Assembly: GCF_003346865.1 (NCBI RefSeq)
Contig: NZ_QDKL01000001.1
Span: forward strand, 434,001 to 498,000
Direction of reading: 5' to 3'
DNA length: 64,000 nt
Source: Halobacteriovorax vibrionivorans
GTDB taxonomy: Bacteria > Bdellovibrionota > Bacteriovoracia > Bacteriovoracales > Bacteriovoracaceae
In this document: positions 18,701 through 27,010 of the stretch, one piece after another
Layout: each line of letters starts with the position of its first letter
Position numbering within the stretch: the stretch's first letter is position 1
Program-made: the position numbers and the translations under genes
The notes under the pieces: generated by a model
What the model was told of the DNA's origin: nothing
The model's database searches: none
What the model saw: only the letters and a program-made list of their open reading frames with translations

Positions 18701-18905
18701 GCCAATGACAATGTCAATGGCATGGGGTCTTACTTCAGGAACGATAATGACTCTAATCTTCATTCCTTGTGCATATGCAATTATTGAAGATGTCACAATA
18801 TTTGGAGAAAGGATTAAAAATAAATTATTCAAAAAAGAAAAAGTCGAAGTCGAATCAGAAGAAGAAATAACAACAGATGTAACCGCTGAAAAGGTTGAGG
18901 TATAA
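15714..18905 (+). CDS. RND-family efflux pump permease
   Basis: 1063 residues, the usual AcrB-like size, with the duplicated layout: TM1 (~15-30), a periplasmic porter loop, TM2-7, a second large loop and TM8-12. In TM4 GMLVDNSVV gives one of the two proton-relay aspartates (Asp then Asn, where AcrB has Asp-Asp). In TM10 GIIVNSGIVLI replaces the AcrB Lys site, as in the VN(N/S) subfamily of RND pumps. The substrate cannot be predicted. It is coupled to the TolC-like gene and followed by tetR. No periplasmic adaptor gene is present in the operon. Confidence 0.93.
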   Translation: MSLVSKFFIENHKFTIVVTFFLLIYGLMGLNKMTAESYPTVSFATAVVTTVYDGASANDIEIKITKPIEDEIRTVSGVKDVKSTSQAGLSKIVIRVDMDNVDSVDDVMSDLQKAVDRVSDLPTDLQDAPLFQEVNSEEIPVYQIALVGPNNIRERDALADVLKEDIEDIKAVKGVTLDGFSKRRFEIILDLKKLNQMHIGIDEVLNKLRLRNVNIPGGTLKSEDDQKLVRIEAKVQNVEQLRNILIRSNFSGSNIFLKDVAKVVDGKEERKVITSYNGEEATLITISKKAGEDTIQMVEKIKEHMKEFEKRYPEYKFYVYNNEEIKVVNKLEVLASNAISGLLLVVFFLFIFLPGRIGLLASFSLPLAVFGTLGFMPDYGLTLNAMTILALVIALGMLVDNSVVISENFTRLMTEEGYSAKDAALKSVKSLWLPITGTAMTTIAAFLPMLVTKGIMGQFIKAIPIIVTASLILSLIESFFLLPMRLAKYSGSAKKTGKEKKADWFAKFQSKFESLMTVVVRHRYISVFFFTSVIIGSLVFMAVGNKFILFPADQTEIYLVRYEAKRGTPVEQTEEYMLTISKKIKEKIGEQAKHIVGFAGKASVGFSDPKDKEGNNVGLIFVYVNDYAKFNIAETVMLKKLREIKMPELKSLTFESQVNGPPVGEDIQGTFRSNSFEQLDKIIGEISNELGQINGVLDLKTDDVFGDEEVYVDIDYVKADQLGVTASQIGNAVRSAVAGSIASTVTLDNKDVDLEVRFKKALRGKPSDILNIKVMDNRGNLIPLSSVAKVRKEEGTPNVKRYDFKRAKTLIGSVDNINTTSAAANSKLKEIFERVSSKYPGVSLRFGGAAESTAESLQSLAEAGVLAIIAIFAILVFLFKSFLRPMIIMMTIPLGFIGFSIAFATPILSGYPDRSRPISFLALIGIIGLAGIIVNSGIVLISFIDELRQEGKLSLDEILVKASGLRLRAVLVTSLTTVSGLLPTAYGIGGSDAMLVPMTMSMAWGLTSGTIMTLIFIPCAYAIIEDVTIFGERIKNKLFKKEKVEVESEEEITTDVTAEKVEV

Positions 18906-18906
18906 G

Positions 18907-19515
18907 ATGACTATTTCAACTAAAGAAACCATATTACAAGTAGCAAGCCAGTTATTTGCAGACAGTGGCTACGATAATACTTCTGTTCGTGATATTGCAA
19001 AAGGAGCAGACGTAAATATATCTGCTATTAATTACCACTTTAAATCTAAGGTAGGTCTTTTTGCTGAGGTATTAAATCACAATATTGAAACCTTAAGGTC
19101 TCAATTCACAGAACTCTACTCTGTTGCAACATCAACTGAAGATTGTGCTGTTAGAATCTACTCTCACTTTGAAAAAGAAAGTAACACTTTCTATAATTCA
19201 ATGAAGATGTTTCTAGTAAATAATCTTCCCTTAGAAGAAGATATTATTCCTAAATCATGTTCAGGTGAACAAAAAGGTCCTCCAGGAACAGAGATTCTCA
19301 TGGAGATGATTAGGAAAGAGATCGACTTCAAGGGAGAAGAAACCCTTCTTCTATGGGCCGCTAGAAATATTATGCACAATATAATCATTATCTCTTTAGT
19401 CTCTCAGTCTTCTTTTGTGAAGATGATGAATAAAGAGGTTGCTCACTTCTCAGAAGAGGAAAAAATTGAGTCTATCCGAAGAAATGTGCGTTCAACTTTA
19501 AATTTTATCAGATAA
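18907..19515 (+). CDS. TetR/AcrR-family transcriptional repressor
   Basis: 202 residues. The N-terminal TetR helix-turn-helix is clear: ILQVASQLFADSGYDNTSV, then VRDIAKGADVNISAINYHF with the NYHF recognition helix end, followed by a divergent ligand domain. ATG 18907 is chosen because GAGG at 18896-18899 lies 7 bases upstream; the RND stop ends at 18905. Position at the end of the pump operon and the palindromes before tolC indicate autoregulation of the whole operon. The ligand is unknown. Confidence 0.92.
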   Translation: MTISTKETILQVASQLFADSGYDNTSVRDIAKGADVNISAINYHFKSKVGLFAEVLNHNIETLRSQFTELYSVATSTEDCAVRIYSHFEKESNTFYNSMKMFLVNNLPLEEDIIPKSCSGEQKGPPGTEILMEMIRKEIDFKGEETLLLWAARNIMHNIIIISLVSQSSFVKMMNKEVAHFSEEEKIESIRRNVRSTLNFIR

Positions 19516-19548
19516 ATCCGATCAGACACATAGAATAAGGAATTTTCT

Positions 19549-20397
19549 ATGTGTCGATTATTTGGATTTAGATCAGTAATATTAAGTCAAGTTCACCAAA
19601 GTCTAGTTCAGGCCGATAATGCCCTTGAAGTGCAAAGTCGTGAACATCCACACGGCTGGGGAGTCGCATACTATGTTAGAAACTCTCCACATATTATCAA
19701 ATCTACATCTGCTGCCTTGGAAGATAAGATCTTTAAAAAGGTATCTGGCGTCGTTTCTTCACAAACAGTATTAGGTCACATAAGAAAAGCAACTATTGGG
19801 GAAACCAATATTCTAAACACTCACCCATTTCAATATGGCCACTGGACTTTCGCCCATAACGGAAATATTAAAAATTTTGATAAGCACAGAGAAAAGATTA
19901 TTGAACATATCCCTGAGTATTTTCAAAAGTTTATTTTAGGAACCACTGATAGTGAAACCCTCTTCTATTTCATACTTAGTAAGGTCTCAAAAGATATCAA
20001 TTTAAGTACTGAAGAAATAAATATCGAAGAGTTTACAAATATTATTAACGAAGCAATTAATGAACTAATAGAGATTGTTGGTGATTTAAACTTTGATGAA
20101 GATGCTCCACCGACAGAAAACTTCGTTTCATTCATTATTACGAATGGGAACCTAATGTTAGCATTTAATGGTGGAAAGAAGCTCTACTACTCAACATACA
20201 AGAATAAATGTCTTGATCGCGATACTTGTAGTAGTTACTCTCCAGAATGTGAAGCACCAACTAAAACAGGCTTTGTTAATCACTTAATTTTTTCAAGTGA
20301 ACCACTCTCTGGTGATAATATTTGGATTGATCTAGGGCCTAAGGAAATTCTAGGTATCGATTATAAAATGAAGATTTTTAAAAAGACATTAGACTAA
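19549..20397 (+). CDS. class II glutamine amidotransferase (YafJ-like)
   Basis: 282 residues starting Met-Cys; Cys-2 becomes the N-terminal nucleophile after Met removal. The N-terminal nucleophile hydrolase pattern is present: MCRLFGF, EHPHGWGVAYY, GHIRKAT, NTHPF and FAHNGNI, with TTDSE further on. These match the YafJ/GATase_6 family that hydrolyses glutamine amide; the acceptor is not known. AAGGA precedes the ATG. It ends 4 bases inside the convergent TerB-like gene, so the two stops overlap. Confidence 0.92.
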   Translation: MCRLFGFRSVILSQVHQSLVQADNALEVQSREHPHGWGVAYYVRNSPHIIKSTSAALEDKIFKKVSGVVSSQTVLGHIRKATIGETNILNTHPFQYGHWTFAHNGNIKNFDKHREKIIEHIPEYFQKFILGTTDSETLFYFILSKVSKDINLSTEEINIEEFTNIINEAINELIEIVGDLNFDEDAPPTENFVSFIITNGNLMLAFNGGKKLYYSTYKNKCLDRDTCSSYSPECEAPTKTGFVNHLIFSSEPLSGDNIWIDLGPKEILGIDYKMKIFKKTLD

Positions 20398-21797
20398 GAT
20401 AGGTACTTATAATACTTATCCATCTTATAAATTTTCATACGACATAAAGAAAAGTCATATAGTACCGTTTCAAGTAACTCAGGATCAAGTCGAGACTCTT
20501 TAAATGAGTCCCAGAGAGCTTTATACTCAGAAGAACTGATCTCTTCATCTGCAAAGATAATATGACAGATCGCTAAATACTTAAGCTTTGAGTCCTCTTT
20601 CTTAATCCCTTTAAAAACTCTCTCAATGTACTTTTGATTTAAATACTCATTAATCTTATTTAGATCATAACGGTCATTTAAGACAAGGTTTATAATTAAA
20701 AGAATTTCTTCTTCAACAACTTTTCCTGCAACGATCTCATCGATATCTTTTATTACATCTTTTTCTCTACCATCTTTGAAAAAGTCAGCAAGTACATCGA
20801 TTCTCTTCTGATCAAGAGATAAGAAGTGTTTTGCAAAGGTTAGAAATAACATATTTGTCATATCAAATAATGGTCCTTTGCTACCGGAAATTGTTTTGAT
20901 GAATTTATAATTATCTTTGAATACTTTAGGTGATTGAATCAAAATGCTATGTAACCAAAAAGCTTGCTCAATTGTTTTGATTTCAAAGCCCTTATAATGA
21001 CTTAAGAACCAATCCTCTTCTTTCTCAGAGATTTCACCATCTGCAAGTAGAATTATGAGAGATAAGAATGGCGCAATTGTCTCCCACTCATCATCATGAA
21101 ATTCACCTAGATGCATCTTCTTAATAACAGACTTCATAGCGGCCAATTCTTTTCTATCAACGTTACCATCTGATTTAATTGCAGCGATAACTTCTTGAGA
21201 AAGCTTCTTGATTTCTTCTTCAGAGTAAGCATTTACTGCTAATACATTTTTAATATCGAAAGAATGAATTGGTATATTTGGCATATGATCACATATTGAT
21301 CTTAATAAGTTTCTTAAATACGAAAACTCGGACTCATCTAAAACCCCATCATTTGAATATGAGATCATTAACGAAAATAAAAGAGCATTCGAATAGTCTC
21401 TTAATCCTGATTTTCTAAAATACTGTATTTTATAGAAAGTATCCTTAAGTTTTTCAAAGTCCTTATCTTTTATCTCTAACGATACAAAGGCTTCATGCAA
21501 TACTTTAGGAGCTTTGGAGTTTTTAAGCTTAACTGCGAAAATTTCAAATAAACGACTAAAGAGCTGAAGTTTTTCCTCGTAATCACAGATTGAATTTAGA
21601 TACTTAAATGAGCTTTTCCAGCGATCAAAGAAGTTTTGAGACTTATCAAGCTCATCAACTTTCTTCTCTACTTCATTATATGATAAGAAAACCCATGAAT
21701 AGAAATATGCAAAGAAGTTCTTTCTAAGAACCTTATTGATGTGCAAGTCCTCACAAACTTCATGACACATTAATATGATTGCATCTTCCTTTCTCAA
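20394..21797 (-). CDS. TerB-like repeat protein, unknown function
   Basis: 467 mainly helical residues without signal peptide or membrane segments. Four segments share a TerB/DjlA-like acidic motif of the form DGxxxxxE: SNDGVLDESEF (~150), KSDGNVDRKEL (~215), LADGEISEKEE (~255) and FADEEISSSEY (~425). TerB-like domains occur in stress, tellurite and co-chaperone proteins. The start is TTG 21797 with AGAAGG 5 bases upstream, overlapping the stop of the YihY gene by 4 bases (TTGA). The coupling suggests a role with that membrane protein. Confidence 0.6.
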   Translation of the reverse strand: MRKEDAIILMCHEVCEDLHINKVLRKNFFAYFYSWVFLSYNEVEKKVDELDKSQNFFDRWKSSFKYLNSICDYEEKLQLFSRLFEIFAVKLKNSKAPKVLHEAFVSLEIKDKDFEKLKDTFYKIQYFRKSGLRDYSNALLFSLMISYSNDGVLDESEFSYLRNLLRSICDHMPNIPIHSFDIKNVLAVNAYSEEEIKKLSQEVIAAIKSDGNVDRKELAAMKSVIKKMHLGEFHDDEWETIAPFLSLIILLADGEISEKEEDWFLSHYKGFEIKTIEQAFWLHSILIQSPKVFKDNYKFIKTISGSKGPLFDMTNMLFLTFAKHFLSLDQKRIDVLADFFKDGREKDVIKDIDEIVAGKVVEEEILLIINLVLNDRYDLNKINEYLNQKYIERVFKGIKKEDSKLKYLAICHIIFADEEISSSEYKALWDSFKESRLDPELLETVLYDFSLCRMKIYKMDKYYKYLS

Positions 21798-22711
21798 CGC
21801 GACCTTCTTTTCTTATTATTAAAAATCTTTATCTTTGGTACATAAGTATAACATGCTCCTAGATAAAATGAGCATATGATAAAATATATCCAGATCATAG
21901 CGACTAAAAGGTTATAAAAGCTCCCATAGTCCTGAATTAGATCTTCTTTAAAATAACGTAAATATATCCAATAAGTAGATTTACCGGCAAAGAAGCACAT
22001 CATAAAAACAGCTGCACCACATAGAGCATCTTTGTAGCTAACCTTAATTTGGGTAGAGAATTTGTAAACTAATCCAAAGGTTAAGATTGTAAATGGCAGT
22101 ATAGAGAGCTCAATAATATAATAAAACGTACTTGCATGTTGTGTTACTTCACTTAATAAGCCTACAACGAGGTTTTTCTCATTTAAGAATGCTAGGGCCA
22201 AAAAGAATAGGGCCAAGAAAATACCAAAGAAAGCTGAGCGTAAATCATCCTGAATCATTCCACCATCGATATCAACTTTTGATAATGTATTGATACCAAA
22301 AATAAATGAAGTGCTGATACCAAGACAAGCAAAGAACCATAATACGAGCTGATGCCAATCGACATACGGACTTCTAATCTGTTCTTCGACAACCTCTCTT
22401 ACAGCGCTTAAGATCGAACTATCAACCTGTGGAAAGTTAGAAAAAATCATTGATATGATATGATTTTTAGCGACATCGTTATCATTTAAGAAAGCACCAA
22501 CGATTGATATTAAAATCATCACAGCTGGCCCGAAACTTAAGATGGTGAAAAAAGTCGTAGCTCCAGAAACAACCTCACCCTTTCTCTTTTTAAAAAGAAA
22601 TATTGAGGCAATGAATCGCATTGTAAAAGACTTACAAAAATCTAAAAAGTCCTTTTCGATCTTATCCGGATCGACTCGAACTGATGTAACATATTTCTTT
22701 AACTGATTCAC
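21794..22711 (-). CDS. YihY/BrkB-family inner-membrane protein
   Basis: 305 residues with about six transmembrane helices and the YihY/BrkB signature near the N-terminus (VSGATTFFTILSFGPAVMILIS; the usual form is AAALAYYTLLSLPP). The family is widely conserved; its function is unsettled. GTG 22711 is the start. It is translationally coupled to the downstream TerB-like gene. The 272-base gap upstream is AT-rich and shows no further gene. Confidence 0.9.
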   Translation of the reverse strand: MNQLKKYVTSVRVDPDKIEKDFLDFCKSFTMRFIASIFLFKKRKGEVVSGATTFFTILSFGPAVMILISIVGAFLNDNDVAKNHIISMIFSNFPQVDSSILSAVREVVEEQIRSPYVDWHQLVLWFFACLGISTSFIFGINTLSKVDIDGGMIQDDLRSAFFGIFLALFFLALAFLNEKNLVVGLLSEVTQHASTFYYIIELSILPFTILTFGLVYKFSTQIKVSYKDALCGAAVFMMCFFAGKSTYWIYLRYFKEDLIQDYGSFYNLLVAMIWIYFIICSFYLGACYTYVPKIKIFNNKKRRSR

Positions 22712-22983
22712 TTCTTAAGTTCCCCTTTCAAACTTAATCAACACATTATCCGACCAAGGGACTCGGCTTCTTTGCTTTCATATAGTTAATCATCGGAATT
22801 TTGCGAATATATCTTAGGCGATGTTCATTATTTTCTAAGCAATATTAGTAATTTGTGAACTTAATCGGCTCAATTATAGAATCTTTCTAAAAACCAGAGA
22901 GGCCAAGATTACCACCTCAAACTCTCTTCTATAAAATGATAAAATAACTATGTGGATTCAACCACTTCTAGGACGGAGATAAA

Positions 22984-23415
22984 ATGAATAAATTAGTATT
23001 GGCCATTTCACTTTTATATCTTTCATCACAATTCTCTTTCGCAAGAAAGCCAGCGGTAGAAGATACATTTGAATCTTCAATTGAAGAATATAAGGAAGTT
23101 GAACCGTCTAAGGCCAAAGGTTATGATTTTTCTCCAGCTAGAAAGCCTTCTGGCCAAAAAGAAGAAAGAACACATAACTCAGATCTTTTAAAAGTTGAAT
23201 CATATACAGAATCAAAAACTTCAGAGAATCTACTCTATCTATTCTTTATTCTCTTACCAGTATTTGTTAGTGCATATACGTTCTTTAGAGCCAATAAGGA
23301 CTCGTATGCAGATAAGCTTAAGACTGATGCACATGCACCAGATAAGTCGAATGTAACAAGTTTAGCTGATAAAAGAGAAGAACAAGAAAAAGAAGATATT
23401 AAAAAGGCGTCATAA
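22984..23415 (+). CDS. small exported single-TM protein
   Basis: 143 residues: a signal peptide ending near FSFA, a Lys/Glu/Pro-rich middle, one strong transmembrane helix (LLYLFFILLPVFVSAYTFF, ~80-98) and a charged cytoplasmic-type tail. No domain is recognised. GGACGGAG precedes ATG 22984. Its last 6 bases overlap the end of the convergent gene at 23410. Confidence 0.65.
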   Translation: MNKLVLAISLLYLSSQFSFARKPAVEDTFESSIEEYKEVEPSKAKGYDFSPARKPSGQKEERTHNSDLLKVESYTESKTSENLLYLFFILLPVFVSAYTFFRANKDSYADKLKTDAHAPDKSNVTSLADKREEQEKEDIKKAS

Positions 23416-24042
23416 GTTACGCCATTTAACTCCCTTTATATGTGAAAAATACTTGTGAACAGAGCCACTAGATATAATTAAATCTAGCTGACCATCGCTA
23501 TTAACATCTTTAAAGTTTACATGATGTGCTCTCTTATAATGACCATAGTTATCGGTATTTTCAGTCCAAATTTTTCCTAGCTCTTTTATTTCTAGGTTTT
23601 TTAGACTTCCATTTTCAACAACCATCGCCCAAAGAGATGAAGAGCCGTATTTATCAATATAACTAGTCTTTCCATCATATAAGTAAAAAAGAATCGCCAT
23701 TTTATCACTATTAATTTTTCGACGTCTTATACGATATATATACGAATCAAAACCAGAAATTGGAAATTTATAATTAAATATCTGCTCACGATTTATATTA
23801 TAAATTGTAAGATGTGGTATCCCATCCACTATCTTAGTGCCAATATATTCTCTTCGAAAATCACCATTGAGATCAATTTGATAAAGAGCTGACTTCTTAA
23901 CGTAATGGTCCTTATCTTTTGAAACCTCTTTTTTCTCATTCTTTGCATCATAATATTCTTTAAACAACCAAGCATCTTGTGCGTTGACTGACACAAGTGG
24001 TAATAAAGCTGAAAATGCGAGAATTCTTTTTATCGACAACAT
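23410..24042 (-). CDS. secreted FG-GAP/VCBS-like repeat protein
   Basis: 210 residues with a signal peptide cleaved near NAQ. Two calcium-loop-like motifs are visible, DLNGDFRREYIG (~55) and DVNSDGQLDLIISSG (~180), which resemble FG-GAP/VCBS repeats of beta-propeller proteins. Only two repeats are seen, fewer than a full propeller, so it may be a partial or divergent member. A periplasmic or surface location is expected; the role is unknown. Confidence 0.6.
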   Translation of the reverse strand: MLSIKRILAFSALLPLVSVNAQDAWLFKEYYDAKNEKKEVSKDKDHYVKKSALYQIDLNGDFRREYIGTKIVDGIPHLTIYNINREQIFNYKFPISGFDSYIYRIRRRKINSDKMAILFYLYDGKTSYIDKYGSSSLWAMVVENGSLKNLEIKELGKIWTENTDNYGHYKRAHHVNFKDVNSDGQLDLIISSGSVHKYFSHIKGVKWRNL

Positions 24043-24145
24043 ATGTCAATTATAGCAACTCCCATAAATGAAACAATACTATCCATATTATTCCCCTATT
24101 CTAGTTAAATCTTGAGCAGATAAGGCCACAAAGGGCCTCTCGACA

Positions 24146-24175
24146 TTGACGTATCGCAAGTAAATTCGCTAATAT
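24146..24175 (+). promoter_or_regulatory. sigma-70-type promoter
   Basis: TTGACG (24146-24151), 18-base spacer, TAATAT (24170-24175). A start near 24182 gives a ~24-base leader containing GAGAGG before ATG 24206. Confidence 0.5.
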
Positions 24176-24205
24176 CTTTGAATACAACGACAGAGAGAGG
24201 ACTTA

Positions 24206-24952
24206 ATGCAACGCCAAATTGGTTTCATCAAGAATCAGAATCAAATCATTATTAGACAACTTGGAAACACTTCAAAGAGTAAAGTTGTGGATTTCGATGA
24301 GTTATCAAATGAAAAATTTGACTGCATTTTCTACAATCCTGAGCAACTTGAAGAAGAAAGTATTCATAATTTCCTAACTAAGGAATCTAAGCACACTCCA
24401 GTGCAAGAGACACAAAACTTCTTTAACGGGCCAGATCAATTTGAATCAGAATCAAATGAGAATCTTGCTCAACTCTTTGAGAAGGTATCTGGAAACTGGG
24501 TCCTACAAAATAATATTGTTCTTCTGGATGAATTATTTGAAGTCGTTGATCATCTAAAAGCTCTTTGGCCAAATGATCGAACTGCATTCTTTGAAGAACT
24601 ATGGCATATTTTCAAAGTGAATCTTGGAGCAAGTAAGCTTAAATTTATTTATAATGATATTGAAAACGCATCAAAGAATAATGACAAAAAAGTCCTGGTT
24701 CATATAACAATTGATGGAGAGCGAGTACCAAATCCAACAAAGGGAAAAGAATTCGAAGAGAAGCTTATGAAGCACTTTGAATCAGAATTCGTTAATCCTT
24801 TTCAAATTGTTGAATACGATGAGAATAAAGGTCAGCTAACTATTTGTGGGAATATCTACAAAAGCCCATTCTTGGTTATGGCAAATATCTCTTCTATTTC
24901 GAAGTTACAAGAATCAATTCTAGCCACATTAATTAAAGCAATTTCAAGATAA
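24206..24952 (+). CDS. cytoplasmic protein of unknown function
   Basis: 248 acidic residues without signal peptide or membrane helix. I recognise no domain. Predicted mixed alpha/beta; the central part (WVLQNNIVLLDELFEVV onward) is helical and the C-terminal part has a KGQLTICGNIYKSPFLVM strand pair. GAGAGG lies before ATG 24206 and a terminator-like hairpin follows the stop. It is a single-gene unit divergent from the FG-GAP-like gene. Confidence 0.65.
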   Translation: MQRQIGFIKNQNQIIIRQLGNTSKSKVVDFDELSNEKFDCIFYNPEQLEEESIHNFLTKESKHTPVQETQNFFNGPDQFESESNENLAQLFEKVSGNWVLQNNIVLLDELFEVVDHLKALWPNDRTAFFEELWHIFKVNLGASKLKFIYNDIENASKNNDKKVLVHITIDGERVPNPTKGKEFEEKLMKHFESEFVNPFQIVEYDENKGQLTICGNIYKSPFLVMANISSISKLQESILATLIKAISR

Positions 24953-24957
24953 TAAAA

Positions 24958-24977
24958 ATGGCCCGATAACGGGCCAT
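24958..24977. terminator. hairpin between convergent genes
   Basis: ATGGCCCG-ATAA-CGGGCCAT is a perfect 8-bp stem with tetraloop, 5 bases after the stop of the plus-strand gene. On the plus strand it is followed by CTTCTATTT, a weak T-tract; on the minus strand by TTTTTAT, a better one. It probably serves both. Confidence 0.65.
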
Positions 24978-25041
24978 CTTCTATTTAATAATCTCACGTA
25001 TAGGTCACTCCCAATTTCTTGGGTAGCACAGCAGAAAACTA

Positions 25042-26949
25042 TTATAGTAATTTACATAGATCAACAACTTTTGAGTTAGAGATCTCAAACTTCACACGAT
25101 AAGGAACAGAGCTTTTAGCACTTTCAACTGTAACTTCATATTCCTTAGGGACACTATCCCCTTGTGCATTTATCCCAGTAGCAAGTGGAATTCCTGGAAC
25201 AAAGCGAATTGGAAGCTTCTCTTCTCGTTGTTCACCGAATAATTCAAAGCTAACTTTTCCTACTAAACAAGCTGAACTCGTTTGTAGATATCCATAGTAT
25301 GCAATCGGCATAGACTCGACCTTTATACTTCGAGACTCACCTTCTTGAAGACTAATATCGTGGATAATGAAGTGCTCTCTTCCACTCTTTTCTACTCTAA
25401 TCGTCATCAATTCGTTAGTTGATAACTTAATGCGATTAAGAACATCAACTTCTTTTTGTTCACCATTAATATAGAGCTTATCTTTATTTCTATTAAAGTT
25501 CTTTAAAGTTAACGTAGATTTCACACTACTTGTTGGCTCTCTCTTTGAGCCTTCTTTTGCGACCTCGGCCTGCTTAGTATTCTCAACTGGCTTATCACCT
25601 AAGAAAGGAATCTGGTCTTTAGCAAAATAAACACCAACAGCAAGAGCAGCGATCGAAGCAACGTGAATTAAATAAGACTTTTTCTTCTTAACTGGTTTTT
25701 TCTTCTTTTTGATACGTTTAATTTTCGTACCAGCGCTGGTTTTATTGGATTTAATATCAATTGTATTAATTTTTGTTTTAGACGTTTTAGAGGCTAAATC
25801 AAGCTTAGGCATTGAACCTTCAACTTGAATATCTGTCTGCTCATCAATATCTAACTCAAAGAGAGCTTCTTTTTGCTTTCTCTTTTTAGCAGAATTATTC
25901 TGAGGGCCACTCGATTGAGAAGGTGCTCCACCTTCACTCTCTGCCTTATAATCTTTGATATATGGACCTAAATCGATCTGTCCAAATTCAAACATTCTTT
26001 CACGATCTGTCTTAATCTCATCCTTAAATAACTCTTTTGCAAAATATGATAAATCTGAAGAGTTGAAATCAGGATATGTTGAGTATAGAAATTTATTTAA
26101 TGCCCTAGCAAACTCCTCTAGAGATTGATAACGCTTGCTACGATCTTTATGTAGGGCCTTAAGAATGATTTTATCAAGTTCTTTTGGAACCATCGGATTA
26201 ATAGATGATGGAACTGGAATCTTACACTCTTGAATCTTTTTAAGTACTGCTAAGTCATTTGAAGCTTTGAAAAGCTTTCTAGAGCAAAGCATTTCCCAAA
26301 GTGTAATAGCAGTTGCAAATAAGTCATATCTTGGATCAAGATCTAATCCATCTAAATATTCTGGTGCTAAATATGAAAGCTTACCTTTAATAGTTCCGGC
26401 TTGAGTTGCTTCAGAGTTTGTTTCAGACTTTGCAATACCAAAGTCGATAACTTTAACAGAGCCATCAAAAGTTAGCATGATATTATGAGGAGAAATATCA
26501 CGGTGGATAATATTAGCAGGCTTACCTGTTAGTTTATCTGTGAATGTATGAGCATAGTGGAGCCCTTGAGCAGCTTGAATTGTAATGAAAACTGAAATTT
26601 CAACAGGAAAGACGTAATTGTGTTCTTTAAGCTTATCAATATACTGCTTTAAGTTACGTCCATCACAATATTCCATTGCTACGAATAACTGATTATTATG
26701 AAAACCATAATCGTAAGTCTGTACAATATTAGGATGTAGAAGACCAAAGGTCGTCTTAATCTCATCCATAAACATTTGTTGAAATGCCTCATCAGAAGAG
26801 AATTGTGGTTGGACCATTTTAATCGCAACGATTTTATCGGCCTGTTCACCAAGGAATCTTGCACGACAAATTTTTGCCATTCCACCATCAACTAGATGAT
26901 CTAGAATTAGGTAGCGGCCAAATCTTTCAAATTTCTTTTCTTCACTCAT
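25042..26949 (-). CDS. transmembrane Ser/Thr protein kinase (Hanks type)
   Basis: 635 residues. Residues ~10-290 are a kinase domain: a variant glycine loop (VDGGMAKI, 20-27), the ATP Lys in VAIKMV (K44), the catalytic loop HRDISPHN (D151, N156) and DFG (D169). Then come a low-complexity linker, a Lys-rich stretch, one transmembrane helix (~425-443) and a C-terminal ~190-residue extracytoplasmic domain resembling PEGA-type repeats. HRDISPHN is frequent in myxobacterial and bdellovibrio kinases. The catalytic residues are intact, so activity is likely. It sits behind a sigma-28-like promoter. Confidence 0.92.
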   Translation of the reverse strand: MSEEKKFERFGRYLILDHLVDGGMAKICRARFLGEQADKIVAIKMVQPQFSSDEAFQQMFMDEIKTTFGLLHPNIVQTYDYGFHNNQLFVAMEYCDGRNLKQYIDKLKEHNYVFPVEISVFITIQAAQGLHYAHTFTDKLTGKPANIIHRDISPHNIMLTFDGSVKVIDFGIAKSETNSEATQAGTIKGKLSYLAPEYLDGLDLDPRYDLFATAITLWEMLCSRKLFKASNDLAVLKKIQECKIPVPSSINPMVPKELDKIILKALHKDRSKRYQSLEEFARALNKFLYSTYPDFNSSDLSYFAKELFKDEIKTDRERMFEFGQIDLGPYIKDYKAESEGGAPSQSSGPQNNSAKKRKQKEALFELDIDEQTDIQVEGSMPKLDLASKTSKTKINTIDIKSNKTSAGTKIKRIKKKKKPVKKKKSYLIHVASIAALAVGVYFAKDQIPFLGDKPVENTKQAEVAKEGSKREPTSSVKSTLTLKNFNRNKDKLYINGEQKEVDVLNRIKLSTNELMTIRVEKSGREHFIIHDISLQEGESRSIKVESMPIAYYGYLQTSSACLVGKVSFELFGEQREEKLPIRFVPGIPLATGINAQGDSVPKEYEVTVESAKSSVPYRVKFEISNSKVVDLCKLL

Positions 26950-26969
26950 TACTAAAGCTCCTCAACAAT

Positions 26970-26997
26970 TTATCGGAACTTTAATAGTTTAACTTTA
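26970..26997 (-). promoter_or_regulatory. sigma-28 (FliA)-like promoter
   Basis: On the minus strand TAAAGTTA (-35, 26997-26990) is followed by a 12-base spacer and TCCGATAA (-10, 26977-26970). The FliA consensus is TAAAGTTT-N11-GCCGATAA, so each box has one mismatch and the spacer is one base long. It lies just upstream of the kinase gene. Confidence 0.45.
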
Positions 26998-27010
26998 GAG
27001 AAGAAATTAA

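Noticed and set aside
18895..18906. Upstream in-frame start for the TetR gene
   Set aside because: It would overlap the RND gene and lacks the GAGG spacing that fits ATG 18907.
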